A stretch of DNA of 38,107 nt from Methanobrevibacter sp. (lineage in GTDB: Archaea > Methanobacteriota > Methanobacteria > Methanobacteriales > Methanobacteriaceae): positions 1 to 38,107 of the forward strand of contig JAFRFD010000003.1 in assembly GCA_017434525.1 (NCBI GenBank), in the 5' to 3' direction. This document shows, piece after piece, positions 1 through 10,637 of the stretch. The translations under genes were made by a program, and so were the position numbers. How positions within the stretch are numbered: position 1 is the first letter of the stretch; each line of letters starts with the position of its first letter. A model generated the notes under the pieces. It had not been told where the DNA came from. It did no database searches and worked only from the letters and a program-made list of their open reading frames with translations.

Positions 1-13
1 CTACGTCCATCAT
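1..13 (-). CDS. Start of next gene of the RNA polymerase operon (probable ribosomal protein L30e), partial
   Basis: Only the first four codons are present, reading M-M-D-V on the minus strand from base 13 and running off the window. The ATG follows GGAGG (bases 18-22) with a 4-nt spacer, and the SD overlaps the TAG stop of rpoA2. Established knowledge: in methanogens rpoA2 is normally followed by the L30e-like ribosomal protein gene and then nusA, rps12 and rps7. The identity is therefore inferred from position, not from sequence. That a gene starts here is well supported; its product is less certain. Confidence 0.6.
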
Positions 14-21
14 CTAGCCTC

Positions 22-1212
22 CTATTCATTTTTATAATCCATTTTGACACCGACAGAACCGGTACCAAGAGGTATTGGTTGTCCAATAATAATATTTTCG
101 ATGATACCTGTTAAATCATCCACTTCACCGCGAATACTTGCGTTAAGCAAATGTTTACCAGTTTCTTCAAAAGCTGCACGAGCTAATACACTTGATTTTT
201 CACCACTAATACCATGTCTTCCAATAGATTTTACGACACCCTCTGAAGTCATGATATCAGCAACTAACATGATATGTCTTACATCAACACTAAGACCCTG
301 TTCGGAAAGGGTATTTTGAGCTTCGTTAATAATAGATTGACGAGCCGCTTCAATACCTAAAACTTCGCCTATTTCGTGAATGTTGTTGGTGGTTGTCCTT
401 ACATGGTCAATACCGTCCATGTCAAGGATTTCCTTAAGGTTGGATCCTTCTGTGTGAATAATCCATTCAGTATCATCCTTACGGATAATAACTTTACCGA
501 TTCCTTTTATACCACTGATTTGTAAATCACGAACCTTGTCTGCTAAAAGACGAAGTTCACGTATTTCGAACTTGGAATCAGATTTGTCTGATTTTTGAGA
601 AGGAATGATAACATGATCATTTGTGATTGTGGATTTTTTGAAAGTCTTTTCAATAACCTCAACAATCTCTTCCCTGTCAAGTCTTTTCTCTTCAATTTTC
701 TTATTATCCAAAACTGCTTCCACTTCCATGGTTCCATAGTTTAAATTGAAGTCGGAAAGGATATCGTTGATTGTACTTTTACCGATTTGGTTAGCTAAGG
801 TTCTAACGAATTCCTCATCGTTACGCCTTTCTTCATCAAAGTAGATATCCATGGTTGGAGTGGCAATCTCTTTTCTAGCGTCAACAATCTCAATAAGTCT
901 TGGAAGACCTAATGTTACGTTCAACTCAGTTACCCCTGCATAGTGAAAAGTACGCATGGTCATCTGAGTACCAGGTTCACCAACAGATTGTGCAGCTACT
1001 GTTCCAACAGCCTCGCCAGCTTCAACGTGAGCTCGGTCATAGGCAGCCTTAAGTCTGCGAATGAGTTCGCGTAATTCATCATCAGTCAATTCTCTTCTGA
1101 TGTATGATTTAGCTAAATCTTCGATATAACTATCTGGAAAAGCTATATCAAGATTTTCTTCTTCATTGAGCTGAGCAATAATCTCATTTATTTTAATTAT
1201 AACATCTTCCAT
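22..1212 (-). CDS. rpoA2: DNA-directed RNA polymerase subunit A'' (Rpo1C)
   Basis: C-terminal part of the split largest subunit of archaeal RNA polymerase. Together with A' it makes the catalytic half of the enzyme, including the trigger loop and part of the jaw and cleft. At 396 aa it has normal length. The stretch around residues 65-95 ([20 protein letters not shown]) is the highly conserved trigger-loop region, followed by the FHYAG block. The ATG at 1212 follows AGGTG, which overlaps the TAG stop of rpoA1 (bases 1218-1223), so translation is probably coupled to A'. It is the last polymerase gene of the operon. Confidence 0.97.
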   Translation of the reverse strand: MEDVIIKINEIIAQLNEEENLDIAFPDSYIEDLAKSYIRRELTDDELRELIRRLKAAYDRAHVEAGEAVGTVAAQSVGEPGTQMTMRTFHYAGVTELNVTLGLPRLIEIVDARKEIATPTMDIYFDEERRNDEEFVRTLANQIGKSTINDILSDFNLNYGTMEVEAVLDNKKIEEKRLDREEIVEVIEKTFKKSTITNDHVIIPSQKSDKSDSKFEIRELRLLADKVRDLQISGIKGIGKVIIRKDDTEWIIHTEGSNLKEILDMDGIDHVRTTTNNIHEIGEVLGIEAARQSIINEAQNTLSEQGLSVDVRHIMLVADIMTSEGVVKSIGRHGISGEKSSVLARAAFEETGKHLLNASIRGEVDDLTGIIENIIIGQPIPLGTGSVGVKMDYKNE

Positions 1213-1220
1213 AGTTACAC

Positions 1221-3983
1221 CTACTTACCTTCCATTTCCATTTCAAGTTTTATCTCATCAATGAGTTTGTTTAAATCTGCAGGTTTACCGAAGTCGGATT
1301 TTGCAGGGTCAACACCGTCTTCACCGAACATGGTTTGAATGACGTTTCCTTGGTTGTCTGTAACAAGTCCTGAAGATTTAACTTGCAAGTCCTGAAGTGC
1401 GTTTACAAGTCTTCTTTGCATGTAACCGGATTGTGCTGTACGAATCGCAGTATCTACAAGACCTTCTCTTCCACCCATTGCGTGGAAGAAGAACTCGATT
1501 GGGTCAAGACCTGATTTGTAACTTGAGTGTACAAATCCTTTCGCTTTAGCCCCTAACTCACCTTTCTTGAAGTGAGGTAAGGTTCTGTTAAGGTAACCCC
1601 TTTCGATACGTCCACCCCTAACCGCCTGTTGTCCTACACAAGCAGTAATCTGAGTAAGGTTCAACATGGATGCCCTAGCACCGGTACGTGCCATTACTAC
1701 AGAGTGGTTTTCAACAGCCATCACATGGTCATATGGGTCATCTTCGGATTGTTTACCCATAGTAAGATAGTTTTCAGCAATGCTACCGGACATGTCCCTA
1801 GCTTCCCCGAGAACTTGCATGATTTTCATCTCTAAAGTCTCTTCAAGGCTTCTACCAGGTAAAGCTTGGAGATATCCTTCTTCATAAGATTGAACAAGCA
1901 TGTCTACTTCTTCCATCTTTTTATCCAAGTGCTCATTAATACGGGCCTGAGCTTCTTCAGGAATTTCCTCGTCATTCAATGAAGTGGTAATTCCGGTTTT
2001 CATGATTCCGCAGATAGCTAAGTCAGTGGATCTGTCTAAGAACTCTTTAGCTCTTCCAGGACCGTATTCCTTAACGATCTTATCTAAGATTTTACCTGAG
2101 AATGAACCGTAAGCGGATTCATCGATTACACCTTGTTCCAAGATACCGTTTTTGATAACAACGGTTGCATCTTCTGCAGGGTATACTACAGGACATTTGG
2201 ATATTTCGGCACTGTAGGATAAGTTTAAGTCATTAGGAAGCAGTAATGAGAATAATTCTTTTCCAGTCCATTTATCTCCCTTGTCTTTGTAGATGAATGA
2301 TTCTTCACTAGCTTCAGCATCATATTTTAAAACCCATTGGTTGGATTTGAATGGCGGAATGTCCAAGTGGGATTTACGGATGATTTGTAAAGCTTCCTCT
2401 TCAGTGAATTCCACACCGTCTCTTGTCAGGAGGTATGCTCCTGAAATGTGGTCGTGAATAGCACCGATAATAGGTCCACCGAACCTTGGAGATAATATGT
2501 GTTCCTGAACACGCATTAATGATTTTGCTTCAGCACGTGATTCGTCAGTCTGGAAAACGTGCATGTTCATTTCGTCCCCATCGAAGTCCGCATTGTATGG
2601 AGGACATACACATAGGTTAAGTCTGAAAGTCTTGTAAGGCAATACTCTTACTTCGTGAGCCATCATACTCATTCTGTGAAGTGAAGGTTGCCTGTTGAAC
2701 AATACCATGTCACCGTCTTTCAGGTGTCTTTCGACAATGAAACCTGGTTCTAACTGTTCTAAGATGAACTCTTTTGTTTCATCAGTGACTCTTCTTTTGG
2801 TATTACCGTTTTTAACGTAGTTTGCACCTGGGTGAACATCAGGACCGTTTTCGATGTAGGTTCTGATTTCATCGATGTTCCATTCGTTTACATATACAGG
2901 TACGGTAACTTCTTTTGCAATCATTTCAGGCACACCGACCTCGTTGATGGATATGTTTGGGTCTGGTGAGATTACTGTACGTGCTGAGAAGTTTACACGT
3001 TTACCGGAAAGGTTGGATCTGAATCTTCCCTCTTTACCTTTTAACCTTTGGGTTAAGGTTTTGAGTGGTCTTCCGGATCTGTGTCTTGCAGGTGGAACAC
3101 CTGATGCTTCGTTATCAAAGTAAGTTGTAACGTGATATTGGAGTAACTCCCATAAGTCCTCAACGATCAGTTGTGGAGCTCCGGCTTCCATGTTTTCAAG
3201 TAAACGTTGATTGATTCTTAAGATATCCACCAATTTGTGAGTAAGGTCATCCTCTGACCTTTCACCGGTATCCAAAGTAATGGAAGGCCTTACGGTTACA
3301 GGAGGAACAGGAAGTACGGTTAATACCAGCCATTCAGGTCTTGCAACTTCTGAGTTGACACCTAAGATGTAGGCGTCTTCATCACTAATCCTTTCAAGTC
3401 TTTCCCTTACTTCAGAAGGAGTTAATTTGTATTCGCCTTGACGAATAGTAACAGGTTTATCCAAAGTGATTGCTTCTTGAGGTGCGCCACAGTGAGGGCA
3501 GCAGTATTTCATGTCCACTTCCTCATCTTCTTCAGGCATTGTTTTCAATTCCCTTTTGGCAGCTTTGTAAACCTCTTTCAAGATAGCACTGATGCTTTCC
3601 TTATTGTCCATGGCCTCGTGGATTTTCTCTTCGAAGTATTCGATTTGCTCATCGTTTAAGAGAATACGGCCACAATCATTACAGGTGGAACGTAAGATTT
3701 TGTGAATTACATCACCAAAACCTACGTGAATGACAGGTCTTGCAAGTTCAATACTACCAAAGTGACCTTGACAATCCCCACCTTTGAAACCGCAGGTTCT
3801 ACATACCAAACTAGGGTCAATAATACCTAAACGAGGGTCCATTAAACCTTTTTCAATAGGAAAACCATCATCCCCATAAGTATCAGGATATTCGACTGTA
3901 ACAACAGACATCTTACGAATATCCTCAGGAGACATTAAACCAAAGTTAATTTGTTCAATTTTTTTAATATAATGATCTGTCAT
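1221..3983 (-). CDS. rpoA1: DNA-directed RNA polymerase subunit A' (Rpo1N)
   Basis: N-terminal part of the split largest subunit, carrying the active-site magnesium ligands. [12 protein letters not shown] at about residue 464 is the universal catalytic aspartate loop. The N-terminal zinc site is visible as [16 protein letters not shown] near residues 61-76, and a second CxxC pair (CCPHCG) lies near residue 160. The protein is 920 aa. The ATG at 3983 follows AGGAG with a short spacer. It lies between rpoB1 (25-nt gap) and rpoA2 (8-nt gap) in the usual archaeal order. No frameshift or missing motif was seen. Confidence 0.98.
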   Translation of the reverse strand: MTDHYIKKIEQINFGLMSPEDIRKMSVVTVEYPDTYGDDGFPIEKGLMDPRLGIIDPSLVCRTCGFKGGDCQGHFGSIELARPVIHVGFGDVIHKILRSTCNDCGRILLNDEQIEYFEEKIHEAMDNKESISAILKEVYKAAKRELKTMPEEDEEVDMKYCCPHCGAPQEAITLDKPVTIRQGEYKLTPSEVRERLERISDEDAYILGVNSEVARPEWLVLTVLPVPPVTVRPSITLDTGERSEDDLTHKLVDILRINQRLLENMEAGAPQLIVEDLWELLQYHVTTYFDNEASGVPPARHRSGRPLKTLTQRLKGKEGRFRSNLSGKRVNFSARTVISPDPNISINEVGVPEMIAKEVTVPVYVNEWNIDEIRTYIENGPDVHPGANYVKNGNTKRRVTDETKEFILEQLEPGFIVERHLKDGDMVLFNRQPSLHRMSMMAHEVRVLPYKTFRLNLCVCPPYNADFDGDEMNMHVFQTDESRAEAKSLMRVQEHILSPRFGGPIIGAIHDHISGAYLLTRDGVEFTEEEALQIIRKSHLDIPPFKSNQWVLKYDAEASEESFIYKDKGDKWTGKELFSLLLPNDLNLSYSAEISKCPVVYPAEDATVVIKNGILEQGVIDESAYGSFSGKILDKIVKEYGPGRAKEFLDRSTDLAICGIMKTGITTSLNDEEIPEEAQARINEHLDKKMEEVDMLVQSYEEGYLQALPGRSLEETLEMKIMQVLGEARDMSGSIAENYLTMGKQSEDDPYDHVMAVENHSVVMARTGARASMLNLTQITACVGQQAVRGGRIERGYLNRTLPHFKKGELGAKAKGFVHSSYKSGLDPIEFFFHAMGGREGLVDTAIRTAQSGYMQRRLVNALQDLQVKSSGLVTDNQGNVIQTMFGEDGVDPAKSDFGKPADLNKLIDEIKLEMEMEGK

Positions 3984-4008
3984 GAATTGGCTCCTTTAAT
4001 AAATATAA

Positions 4009-6237
4009 TTATGCTTTGTCTCCTAAAACTAATTTAGGGAAAATACATAAACTCTTAAGTTCGTCTAATAATAATTTAAATGCGTATGATATTTCAACAG
4101 GGTAAGTTTCTACATCTCCACAGATAGGGCAGTATTTCTTGTTTTTGTTTCTGTCATATACTGCCAACATACCACAGTTTTCACAGACAATAGCTTCGTA
4201 TTTGTCGGACTCATCTAAAAGCCTTTCTTTCAAGGTTAAAGCTGCACCGTGTGCAATAAGACAGTCTCTTTCCATTTCTCCAAATCTTAAACCACCCTCA
4301 CGTGCTCTACCTTCTGTAGGTTGACGTGTAAGTACTTGCACTGGACCTCTGGAACGAGCGTAAACCTTATCAGTAGTCATGTGGTGTAATTTTTGGTAAT
4401 ATGCCACACCGACAAATATTTCTGCATCTATCCTCTCACCGGTTACACCGCTGTAAAGGGATTCGCATCCTGCAGATTCAAATCCGTGATTGAGCAATTC
4501 CTGTTTGATTTCATCTTCAAGCGCTTGGTTGAATGGAGTTGCGTCAACTCTTTCACCTTCAAGACAGCCCGCTTTACCTGCAACCATTTCCAACACTTGT
4601 CCAATGGACATCCTGGATGGAATAGCGTGAGGATTGACTATCAAATCAGGCACGACACCAAATTCTGTAAATGGAACGTCTTCTGGAGACAAGATTAAAC
4701 CGACAACCCCTTTCTGACCGTGTCTTGATGCGAATTTATCACCAAATTCAGGTTGTCTGGTATCCCTTACTCTGATTTTAGCTAATCTTGAACCTTCAAC
4801 GGTTTCGGACAAGAGCACTGCATCGACAATACCTTTTTCACCGTGTCTTACAGTTACAGAAGTTTCCCTTCTTCTGTCTGCAACAGTACCGAAGTCCTCT
4901 TCCAGGAATCTTGGAGGTGAAGTTTTACCTATCAATACATCTCCGGATTCGACATAGGATTCAGGGTTTACGACACCGTCTTCATCCAGGTTTCTGTATG
5001 CCTCTTCAGACCTGTAGCCTTTGATGTTTTTATCAGGCACTTCAAATTTGTCCACTTGACCTCCAGCATATCTTTTTTCTGAAGTGTCATAAGCTCTAAA
5101 GAAAGAAGACCTTGCCAAACCTCTTTCGAGTGAACCTTTGTTGATGACCATTGCGTCTTCCATGTTGTATCCTTCATAGGACATCAATGCCACAACAAAG
5201 TTTTGACCGGAAGGTCTTAAGTCATAATTAGTTGAATCGATGATACGTGTTTTAACTATTGGAGTTTGAGGATGATGCAATAGGTGGGCCCTGGTATCGG
5301 TACGTAATGCATAGTTGGAAACATATAAACCTAAAGCCTGTTTTGTCATACCCGCTTCCATTGTGTTCCTTGGGGAGGAGTTGTGATCTGAAAATGGAAT
5401 GATACCTGCACAGATACCAAGCATGGTGGCAGGGTCGATTTCCAAGTGGGTATGGTCTTCATTCAAATCAGCCAAGGTCATTGCAATGTAGGAGTTTTCC
5501 TCCTCTTCAGCATCCAAATATTCGATAAGACCGTTTTCAATCAAGTCGTCCCATTTCAATTTTCCGTTAGCCACTTTATTCAAGTGTTCTTCCCTTAAAA
5601 GAGGGATCCCTTCTTTAACGATGATTAAAGGTCTTCTTGCCCTACCAGGATCGTTGAATATGTAAATCTCATTATTGTCTTCATAATATGTAATGTTCAT
5701 CTCATGAGAGATTTCACCGTTTCTTCTTTTTTCTCTCATTTCCTGAGTGAATTCAACAGGATTTTCACAGGAACCTAAAAGTTCACCGTTGATATAGATT
5801 TTGGTGGACTCCCCATTGTCATGTTTACTTACATAAGTCGGAGGAGTGTAGATGAATGAATATTCTTCAGAAGCATCTTCCTTTTTGGATGCTTTTTTAG
5901 GTTGTTCATCGACTTCTTCAACTTTCTCAATGCTAGCAGCAGTGTCGATGTCGAATTTTTCCAGGTCCAAATCAGGAAAATCAATGGATAACTTTTCATC
6001 GGTTACGTCGGAATCTTCCTTAATGAAATCTGCAACGGCAAGTTCCGCATCTTTAGGAAGGCCATTTTCTTGATAATATTCTTCAATATCAGAATAATAA
6101 CTGTTAAATTTACTTAAGAGATCATCTTCAGCATCAGCCTTATTTACTAATTTTTTAATCTCATTACAATCCTTAAGAGTGAAAAACTCTTTAAATCCAA
6201 AGTAGGATACTGCATTATTAAACTTATCATTTGCCAA
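4009..6237 (-). CDS. rpoB1: DNA-directed RNA polymerase subunit B' (Rpo2C) with long acidic N-terminal extension
   Basis: C-terminal part of the split second-largest subunit. The core begins at about residue 130 ([14 protein letters not shown]), with [12 protein letters not shown] and the C-terminal zinc finger (CENCG...CPICG, near residues 683-706) present. The protein is 742 aa, whereas B' subunits I know of are about 600 aa. The excess is an N-terminal stretch of about 130 residues, first helical-looking, then rich in Asp/Glu and ending in a Lys/Glu linker. The start codon is TTG at 6237, well placed behind GGAGGGTGA. It follows rpoB2 with a 13-nt gap. Confidence 0.96.
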   Translation of the reverse strand: MANDKFNNAVSYFGFKEFFTLKDCNEIKKLVNKADAEDDLLSKFNSYYSDIEEYYQENGLPKDAELAVADFIKEDSDVTDEKLSIDFPDLDLEKFDIDTAASIEKVEEVDEQPKKASKKEDASEEYSFIYTPPTYVSKHDNGESTKIYINGELLGSCENPVEFTQEMREKRRNGEISHEMNITYYEDNNEIYIFNDPGRARRPLIIVKEGIPLLREEHLNKVANGKLKWDDLIENGLIEYLDAEEEENSYIAMTLADLNEDHTHLEIDPATMLGICAGIIPFSDHNSSPRNTMEAGMTKQALGLYVSNYALRTDTRAHLLHHPQTPIVKTRIIDSTNYDLRPSGQNFVVALMSYEGYNMEDAMVINKGSLERGLARSSFFRAYDTSEKRYAGGQVDKFEVPDKNIKGYRSEEAYRNLDEDGVVNPESYVESGDVLIGKTSPPRFLEEDFGTVADRRRETSVTVRHGEKGIVDAVLLSETVEGSRLAKIRVRDTRQPEFGDKFASRHGQKGVVGLILSPEDVPFTEFGVVPDLIVNPHAIPSRMSIGQVLEMVAGKAGCLEGERVDATPFNQALEDEIKQELLNHGFESAGCESLYSGVTGERIDAEIFVGVAYYQKLHHMTTDKVYARSRGPVQVLTRQPTEGRAREGGLRFGEMERDCLIAHGAALTLKERLLDESDKYEAIVCENCGMLAVYDRNKNKKYCPICGDVETYPVEISYAFKLLLDELKSLCIFPKLVLGDKA

Positions 6238-6250
6238 ACTTTCACCCTCC

Positions 6251-7795
6251 TTATTCTAATTCAACACCCATGCTTTCAATAACACTTTTAATTTCATCAT
6301 CATCAGAACCTTCAGAAATATTACACATCAAAGCCAAGTTCTTTACCAAACCACAGTTAGGTCCTTCCGGAGTTTCGTTAGGACATATTTTACCGAATTG
6401 GGTTGGGTGCAAATCTCTTGCTTCAAAGTGAGGTTGACTTCTTGTCAATGGAGATACGACACGTCTCAAGTGAGAAAGGGTTCCCATGTAACTGGTCCTG
6501 TCGAGAAGCTGACTTACACCAGCTCTTCCGCCTACCCAGTTACCTGTAGCGATAGCGTGTTTGATGTTTTCAGTTAAAACATCACTACGAACAGCCTGTT
6601 TAATGGAAAGTTCTTTTCCACGGGAAAGACTTCTTTCAAGTTGATAACTCATATCTCTGGTTAAATTGGTAAAAGCTACTCTAAATAAATCTTCCATCAA
6701 GTCACCGGAAACTCTGAGTCTTTTATTTGTATAGTGGTCCTTATCGTGAGGTTCCCTTTTTCCTTCAATAACCTCAAGTAACATTTCAGTCATTTCAGCT
6801 AAGTAGATAGCTTTATCACGACATTTTTCTTGCTCAGTTCCCATGTGAGGCAATAGGTAACGGTTCACTACATCAACAGCACGTCTTAAACGATAATCTT
6901 TAGGCATGTTTTTAGCTACCCTATTACCGATGTATTTAATGGCTGCAATTTGCAAGTATCTTCTTCTTTCATCAAGAGACATTCCATCCATTTCGTTTTG
7001 ATCCAATTTCAATGCTTCACGGGAAACTTGAATATCGTCCGCTATCATCATTTGGAAATTGTTATCATCAGAAATTGCTGTGATGATTTCCTCATCTGTA
7101 GCTAATCCAAGTGCCCTTAATAATATAACTAATGGAATTTCTCCAGGAAGATATGGGAATGAAATTCTTAAAAATACACCGTTTTTACGTGGTTTTTTAT
7201 ATTCCAAAGTAATTCTAGCTCTGAAACCACTTTTGATTGAAGTGACGACTGCCTTAGCATGTCTTTCTTCAATTTCACCCAAACGTTCAAGAATGATTTT
7301 GTTTGGAGCGATTTCTTCCATAGTAACAACAGCCCTTTCGGAACCGTTCACAATGAAGTAACCTCCCAAATCCTGAGGGTCTTCATGCTTTTCAATTAAT
7401 TCTTCAGGAGTCAGACCGTTAAGATGGCAAATGTCGGATTTGAGCATTACTGGCAATTCACCAATATATACTTCTTCCAAAGGATTTTCCTCTCCGTCTT
7501 CATTCAATGCCATTTCAAGGTACATGTCTGCAGAATAATTTAAGTTCCTGAGCCTTGCTTCAGTTGGATCGATTTCACTACTGGACCCATCTGCTTCTTT
7601 GTTAGATGGTTTTTCAATACGTACTTTACCAGTCTTTAAAGTGTATTTTCCGTCATCTAAAGTAATAGGTTCGGTAATATCAATGATATTTTGAATCCTA
7701 TTATTTACAAAATCGTTGTATGACTTAATATGGTGGTCAACCAAATCATACTTATCAAAAAATGCATCAACTAATTTCCAGTTATTCTCTGTCAT
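6251..7795 (-). CDS. rpoB2: DNA-directed RNA polymerase subunit B'' (Rpo2N)
   Basis: N-terminal part of the split second-largest subunit (protrusion, lobe and fork region). Recognisable blocks are [14 protein letters not shown], the fork-type segment [23 protein letters not shown] and the terminal [27 protein letters not shown] chose the ATG at 7795 (MTENNW, 514 aa) over the ATG at 7801 because GGAGG at 7802-7806 directly abuts the upstream ATG but is 6 nt from the second. The gene is preceded by a 5' region of about 240 nt containing two small hairpins. It is the first gene of the B''-B'-A'-A'' transcription unit. Confidence 0.96.
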   Translation of the reverse strand: MTENNWKLVDAFFDKYDLVDHHIKSYNDFVNNRIQNIIDITEPITLDDGKYTLKTGKVRIEKPSNKEADGSSSEIDPTEARLRNLNYSADMYLEMALNEDGEENPLEEVYIGELPVMLKSDICHLNGLTPEELIEKHEDPQDLGGYFIVNGSERAVVTMEEIAPNKIILERLGEIEERHAKAVVTSIKSGFRARITLEYKKPRKNGVFLRISFPYLPGEIPLVILLRALGLATDEEIITAISDDNNFQMMIADDIQVSREALKLDQNEMDGMSLDERRRYLQIAAIKYIGNRVAKNMPKDYRLRRAVDVVNRYLLPHMGTEQEKCRDKAIYLAEMTEMLLEVIEGKREPHDKDHYTNKRLRVSGDLMEDLFRVAFTNLTRDMSYQLERSLSRGKELSIKQAVRSDVLTENIKHAIATGNWVGGRAGVSQLLDRTSYMGTLSHLRRVVSPLTRSQPHFEARDLHPTQFGKICPNETPEGPNCGLVKNLALMCNISEGSDDDEIKSVIESMGVELE

Positions 7796-7807
7796 GAACA
7801 TCCTCCA

Positions 7808-7821
7808 GCATTACGTAACGC
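7808..7821 (-). promoter_or_regulatory. Small stem-loop directly upstream of the rpoB2 Shine-Dalgarno
   Basis: On the transcript strand GCGTTACGTAATGC can fold as a 5-bp stem (one G-U pair) with an ACGT loop. It ends one base before the GGAGG of rpoB2. Its position suggests it could control access to the ribosome binding site; this is inference only. Confidence 0.3.
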
Positions 7822-7857
7822 AATAAAAATAATAAATAAATAAAAAATAACAGATAC

Positions 7858-7875
7858 GTTAGGATAAAACCTAAC
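7858..7875 (-). promoter_or_regulatory. Perfect 6-bp hairpin in the rpoB2 leader
   Basis: GTTAGG and CCTAAC form a perfect inverted repeat around a 6-nt A/T loop, about 55 nt upstream of the rpoB2 start. It lies inside the predicted 5' untranslated region. It could be an attenuator, a protein-binding element or the 3' end of the rpoH transcript. No U-run follows directly, so an intrinsic terminator is not clear. Confidence 0.35.
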
Positions 7876-7952
7876 AACTAATTCATTTAATCATTATTCT
7901 TAATTTACTCATAACTATCTCCAATTTAAGATAATTCCTCTCAAACTAAGTT

Positions 7953-7966
7953 CAAATTTATATAAT
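7953..7966 (-). promoter_or_regulatory. Predicted TATA box of the rpoB2-rpoB1-rpoA1-rpoA2 operon
   Basis: The minus strand reads ATTATATAAATTTG here, a good archaeal box A. Transcription would begin about 25 nt downstream, near 7935, leaving a leader of about 135-140 nt before rpoB2. This would let the large polymerase genes be transcribed independently of rpoH, which ends at 8044. Confidence 0.5.
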
Positions 7967-8043
7967 GAATTTCTAAAAAACAAAAAAATACAGAAATTAT
8001 ACTATATTAAATTTCACTACTCTAAAATTATATTAAACTATAT

Positions 8044-8277
8044 TTACCCTTCTACGATTCTATAGGTAACGAATACTCCTGCAGTTTGACTTTCACGAGT
8101 AATTCTTAAAACATTTCCAGGCTCAGCACCAATTGCTTCCACAACAGGATCATTAGCCTTTATTTTAGGAAGGTCTTTAAAATCATAATCTACATCACTA
8201 AATTCTTCAGAAATTTCTTCTTCAGTCATGATTTCATGCTTTGGTACGAGCATATGGTCTTGAATATCAATTTTCAA
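8044..8277 (-). CDS. rpoH: DNA-directed RNA polymerase subunit H (Rpo5)
   Basis: Small polymerase subunit homologous to the C-terminal domain of eukaryotic RPB5, part of the lower jaw near incoming DNA. It is 77 aa, the normal archaeal size. The N-terminal segment HMLVPKHEIMTEEE and the terminal ITRESQTAGVFVTYRIVEG are typical of the family. The start codon is TTG at 8277, behind GGAGG with a short A-rich spacer. It lies just downstream of tRNA-Lys and 242 nt upstream of rpoB2. A TATA-like TTTTATATTTTAA at about 8304-8316 could give it its own promoter. Confidence 0.95.
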   Translation of the reverse strand: MKIDIQDHMLVPKHEIMTEEEISEEFSDVDYDFKDLPKIKANDPVVEAIGAEPGNVLRITRESQTAGVFVTYRIVEG

Positions 8278-8320
8278 ATTTTTTCCTCCAGATAGAAAAG
8301 TTAAAATATAAAATTAGAAA

Positions 8321-8394
<74 letters not shown>

Positions 8395-8424
8395 ATGAGA
8401 CATATATACTATTATAACTTGAAG

Positions 8425-8496
8425 CGCCCTGGCCGGGATTTGAACCCGAGTCGCGGGCTCGACAGGCCCACATGATAGCCCCTACACCACCAGGGC
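8425..8496 (-). tRNA. tRNA-Asp (GUC)
   Basis: A 72-nt cloverleaf with acceptor stem GCCCTGG/CCAGGGC, discriminator G and anticodon loop CTGTCGA (anticodon GUC). The T loop TTCAAAT is intact. No CCA is encoded and no intron is seen. It is fourth in the tRNA cluster. Confidence 0.97.
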
Positions 8497-8627
8497 AACT
8501 CACATTTCAATAGTATCATGTAATAAATACACTATCAATTACTATTAACTTCATCATATATAAATGTTTTGGAAAAATCAAATATTTTTCAAAAAATACA
8601 TATGACTTTAAGATAAATAGATTGAAA

Positions 8628-8701
<74 letters not shown>

Positions 8702-8707
8702 TACAGA

Positions 8708-8782
<75 letters not shown>

Positions 8783-8896
8783 ACATACAAAAGGTATGTA
8801 GATAACATACTAATGATAATATAATTATAATACTATTTAAAGGTTACTATAATCATACTATTTTTAAGAAAATTACAAAATTTATTATGAAATAAA

Positions 8897-8970
<74 letters not shown>

Positions 8971-9000
8971 AATCATAAAAATTTGTAGAACAATGTAATT

Positions 9001-9010
9001 TATATTTATA
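9001..9010 (-). promoter_or_regulatory. TATA box of the tRNA cluster
   Basis: TATAAATATA on the minus strand lies 31-40 nt upstream of the tRNA-Thr 5' end, which puts transcription start about 6-10 nt before the mature tRNA. It is the strongest box A near the cluster and is divergent from the thiM promoter. Confidence 0.6.
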
Positions 9011-9050
9011 GTCATTTAAATAGTTTACGATAAAATAGGAAAAATTCACT

Positions 9051-9063
9051 AAAAATATAAATA
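9051..9063 (+). promoter_or_regulatory. TATA box of thiM-thiE
   Basis: AAAAATATAAATA lies about 25-37 nt before the thiM ATG. With usual archaeal spacing the transcript begins within a few bases of the start codon. No Shine-Dalgarno sequence precedes thiM, so the mRNA is probably leaderless or nearly so. Confidence 0.5.
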
Positions 9064-9087
9064 CAATATAATTTATAATTAATAATC

Positions 9088-9954
9088 ATGATAAATGATG
9101 AAAAAGAAATCCTACAAAAAGTTGAAGAAACCCTGAAAACCATCCAAGAAAAAAACCCATTAACCCACTGCATAACAAATTCAGTGACAATCAACGATTG
9201 CGCAAATGCAGTCTTAGCAATTGGGGGATCACCATTCATGGCAGAAGATGCCGAAGAGTTAGAAGAAGTGGTTACCATAGCTGATGCATTAGTAATAAAT
9301 ATTGGAAAATTAAGCAAAGACCAAGTCGAGGCTATGAAAATCAGCGCTGAAACAGCAAATAAGACAAACACCCCAATCGTATTAGATCCTGTGGGAGTTG
9401 GCGTGACCCAACTTAGAAACAGAACTACCCTGGATTTAATTGAAAATTATCAAATGGCTGCAATTCGTGGAAATATAAGCGAAATTAAAGCCATTGCAAA
9501 ATTAATGGGAATTATTGATGACAATAATGCTGCAAAAGGCGTAGACGTCAATGCGGATGACATCATCACGGAAGAAAACCTTAAAGCCAATGGCGAAATT
9601 ATAAAAGAACTTGCAGGCAAATTAAACACAACAATATTGGCCAGCGGACCTATCGACATATTAAGTGATGGTGAAACCACAATAGCAATCGACAACGGAG
9701 ACGACATGATGCCATTAATCACAGGCAGCGGCTGTATGCTATCATCAATTGTCGGAAGCTGCGTTGGAGGGTCAAGTCCGCTTTTAGGAAGTCTTGTTGC
9801 AATCCTGGCAATGAATATTGCCGGTGAAAAAGCAAGAGCAAAGGTAGATGAAAAAGATGAAGGAACCGGCTCATTTAGAGCATATTTAATTGATTACTTA
9901 TACAAAACCAATGCTGAAAGCTTAGTAAGTGAATCAAACATTAAGATATTATGA
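9088..9954 (+). CDS. thiM: Hydroxyethylthiazole kinase ThiM
   Basis: Phosphorylates 4-methyl-5-(2-hydroxyethyl)thiazole in thiamine salvage, giving the substrate for ThiE. The protein is 288 aa. Family signatures are NPLTHCITNSVTINDCAN near the N terminus, the central VLDPVGVG block and the anion-hole motif TGSGCMLSSIVGS near residue 211, whose Cys is the usual catalytic-region residue. The ATG at 9088 fits a leaderless transcript; an in-frame alternative is not needed. It overlaps thiE by the 4-nt ATGA arrangement. Confidence 0.96.
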   Translation: MINDEKEILQKVEETLKTIQEKNPLTHCITNSVTINDCANAVLAIGGSPFMAEDAEELEEVVTIADALVINIGKLSKDQVEAMKISAETANKTNTPIVLDPVGVGVTQLRNRTTLDLIENYQMAAIRGNISEIKAIAKLMGIIDDNNAAKGVDVNADDIITEENLKANGEIIKELAGKLNTTILASGPIDILSDGETTIAIDNGDDMMPLITGSGCMLSSIVGSCVGGSSPLLGSLVAILAMNIAGEKARAKVDEKDEGTGSFRAYLIDYLYKTNAESLVSESNIKIL

Positions 9955-10571
9955 ACAATATAGACTTATCACTATATCTCGTTACCGATAAAAGCGAAGA
10001 TGTAGAGAAATTTTTAAATACAATAGAAGAAGCGATAAAAGGCGGAACAACAGTAGTTCAGATAAGAGAAAAAACAGCAGACACCCTTGACTTTTACAAT
10101 TTGGCCTTGAAAGTTAAAGAAATCACAACAAAATACAATGTTCCATTGATAATCAACGATAGGGTTGATGTTGCACTGGCAATTGATGCTGATGGAGTCC
10201 ATGTCGGACAATCTGACATGCCATGTGACGTTACAAGAAGGCTAATAGGCGAAAATAAAATATTGGGCGTATCTGCCGCCACAATTGAAGAAGCCCAAAA
10301 AGCGCAAAAGGATGGGGCAGACTATATTGGAACAGGAGCAGTATTTCCAACACAAACCAAGGACGATGCGCCTTCAGTTACAAAACAAGAGCTGAAAGAA
10401 ATTGTCGATTCCATTGACATACCGGTTGTTGCAATCGGAGGCATTACTTTAGAAAATGCCCATGAACTGGTTGACACTGGAATTAGCGGATTATCTGTTG
10501 TGAGTGCAATAATGAGCTCCGATAATCCAAAAAAATCGTCAGAAGAGCTATTAAAAATATTTAATAGCTAA
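9951..10571 (+). CDS. thiE: Thiamine-phosphate synthase ThiE
   Basis: Couples HMP-pyrophosphate with thiazole phosphate to form thiamine phosphate. It is a TIM-barrel protein of 206 aa, the normal length. Recognisable motifs are the GGTTVVQIREK strand near residue 31, LIINDRVDVALAIDADGVHVGQSDMP in the middle, the phosphate-binding segment ADYIGTGAVFPTQTK and the C-terminal VVAIGGITLEN. Its ATG overlaps the thiM stop (ATGA), indicating translational coupling in a two-gene salvage operon. Confidence 0.96.
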   Translation: MNNIDLSLYLVTDKSEDVEKFLNTIEEAIKGGTTVVQIREKTADTLDFYNLALKVKEITTKYNVPLIINDRVDVALAIDADGVHVGQSDMPCDVTRRLIGENKILGVSAATIEEAQKAQKDGADYIGTGAVFPTQTKDDAPSVTKQELKEIVDSIDIPVVAIGGITLENAHELVDTGISGLSVVSAIMSSDNPKKSSEELLKIFNS

Positions 10572-10637
10572 TATTACTTTTTTAAAAAAATATATAATAA
10601 AATAAAAAAAAGAAGGAATATGATTTATTGTGAATCA

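Noticed and set aside
9011..9087. TPP riboswitch upstream of thiM
   Set aside because: The space between the two promoters is too short and AT-rich, and none of the conserved CUGAGA-type THI-box sequence is visible.
9012..9371. A 119-codon frame antisense to thiM
   Set aside because: It is the mirror of a clear ThiM frame, with no promoter or SD and a hydrophobic composition from antisense reading.
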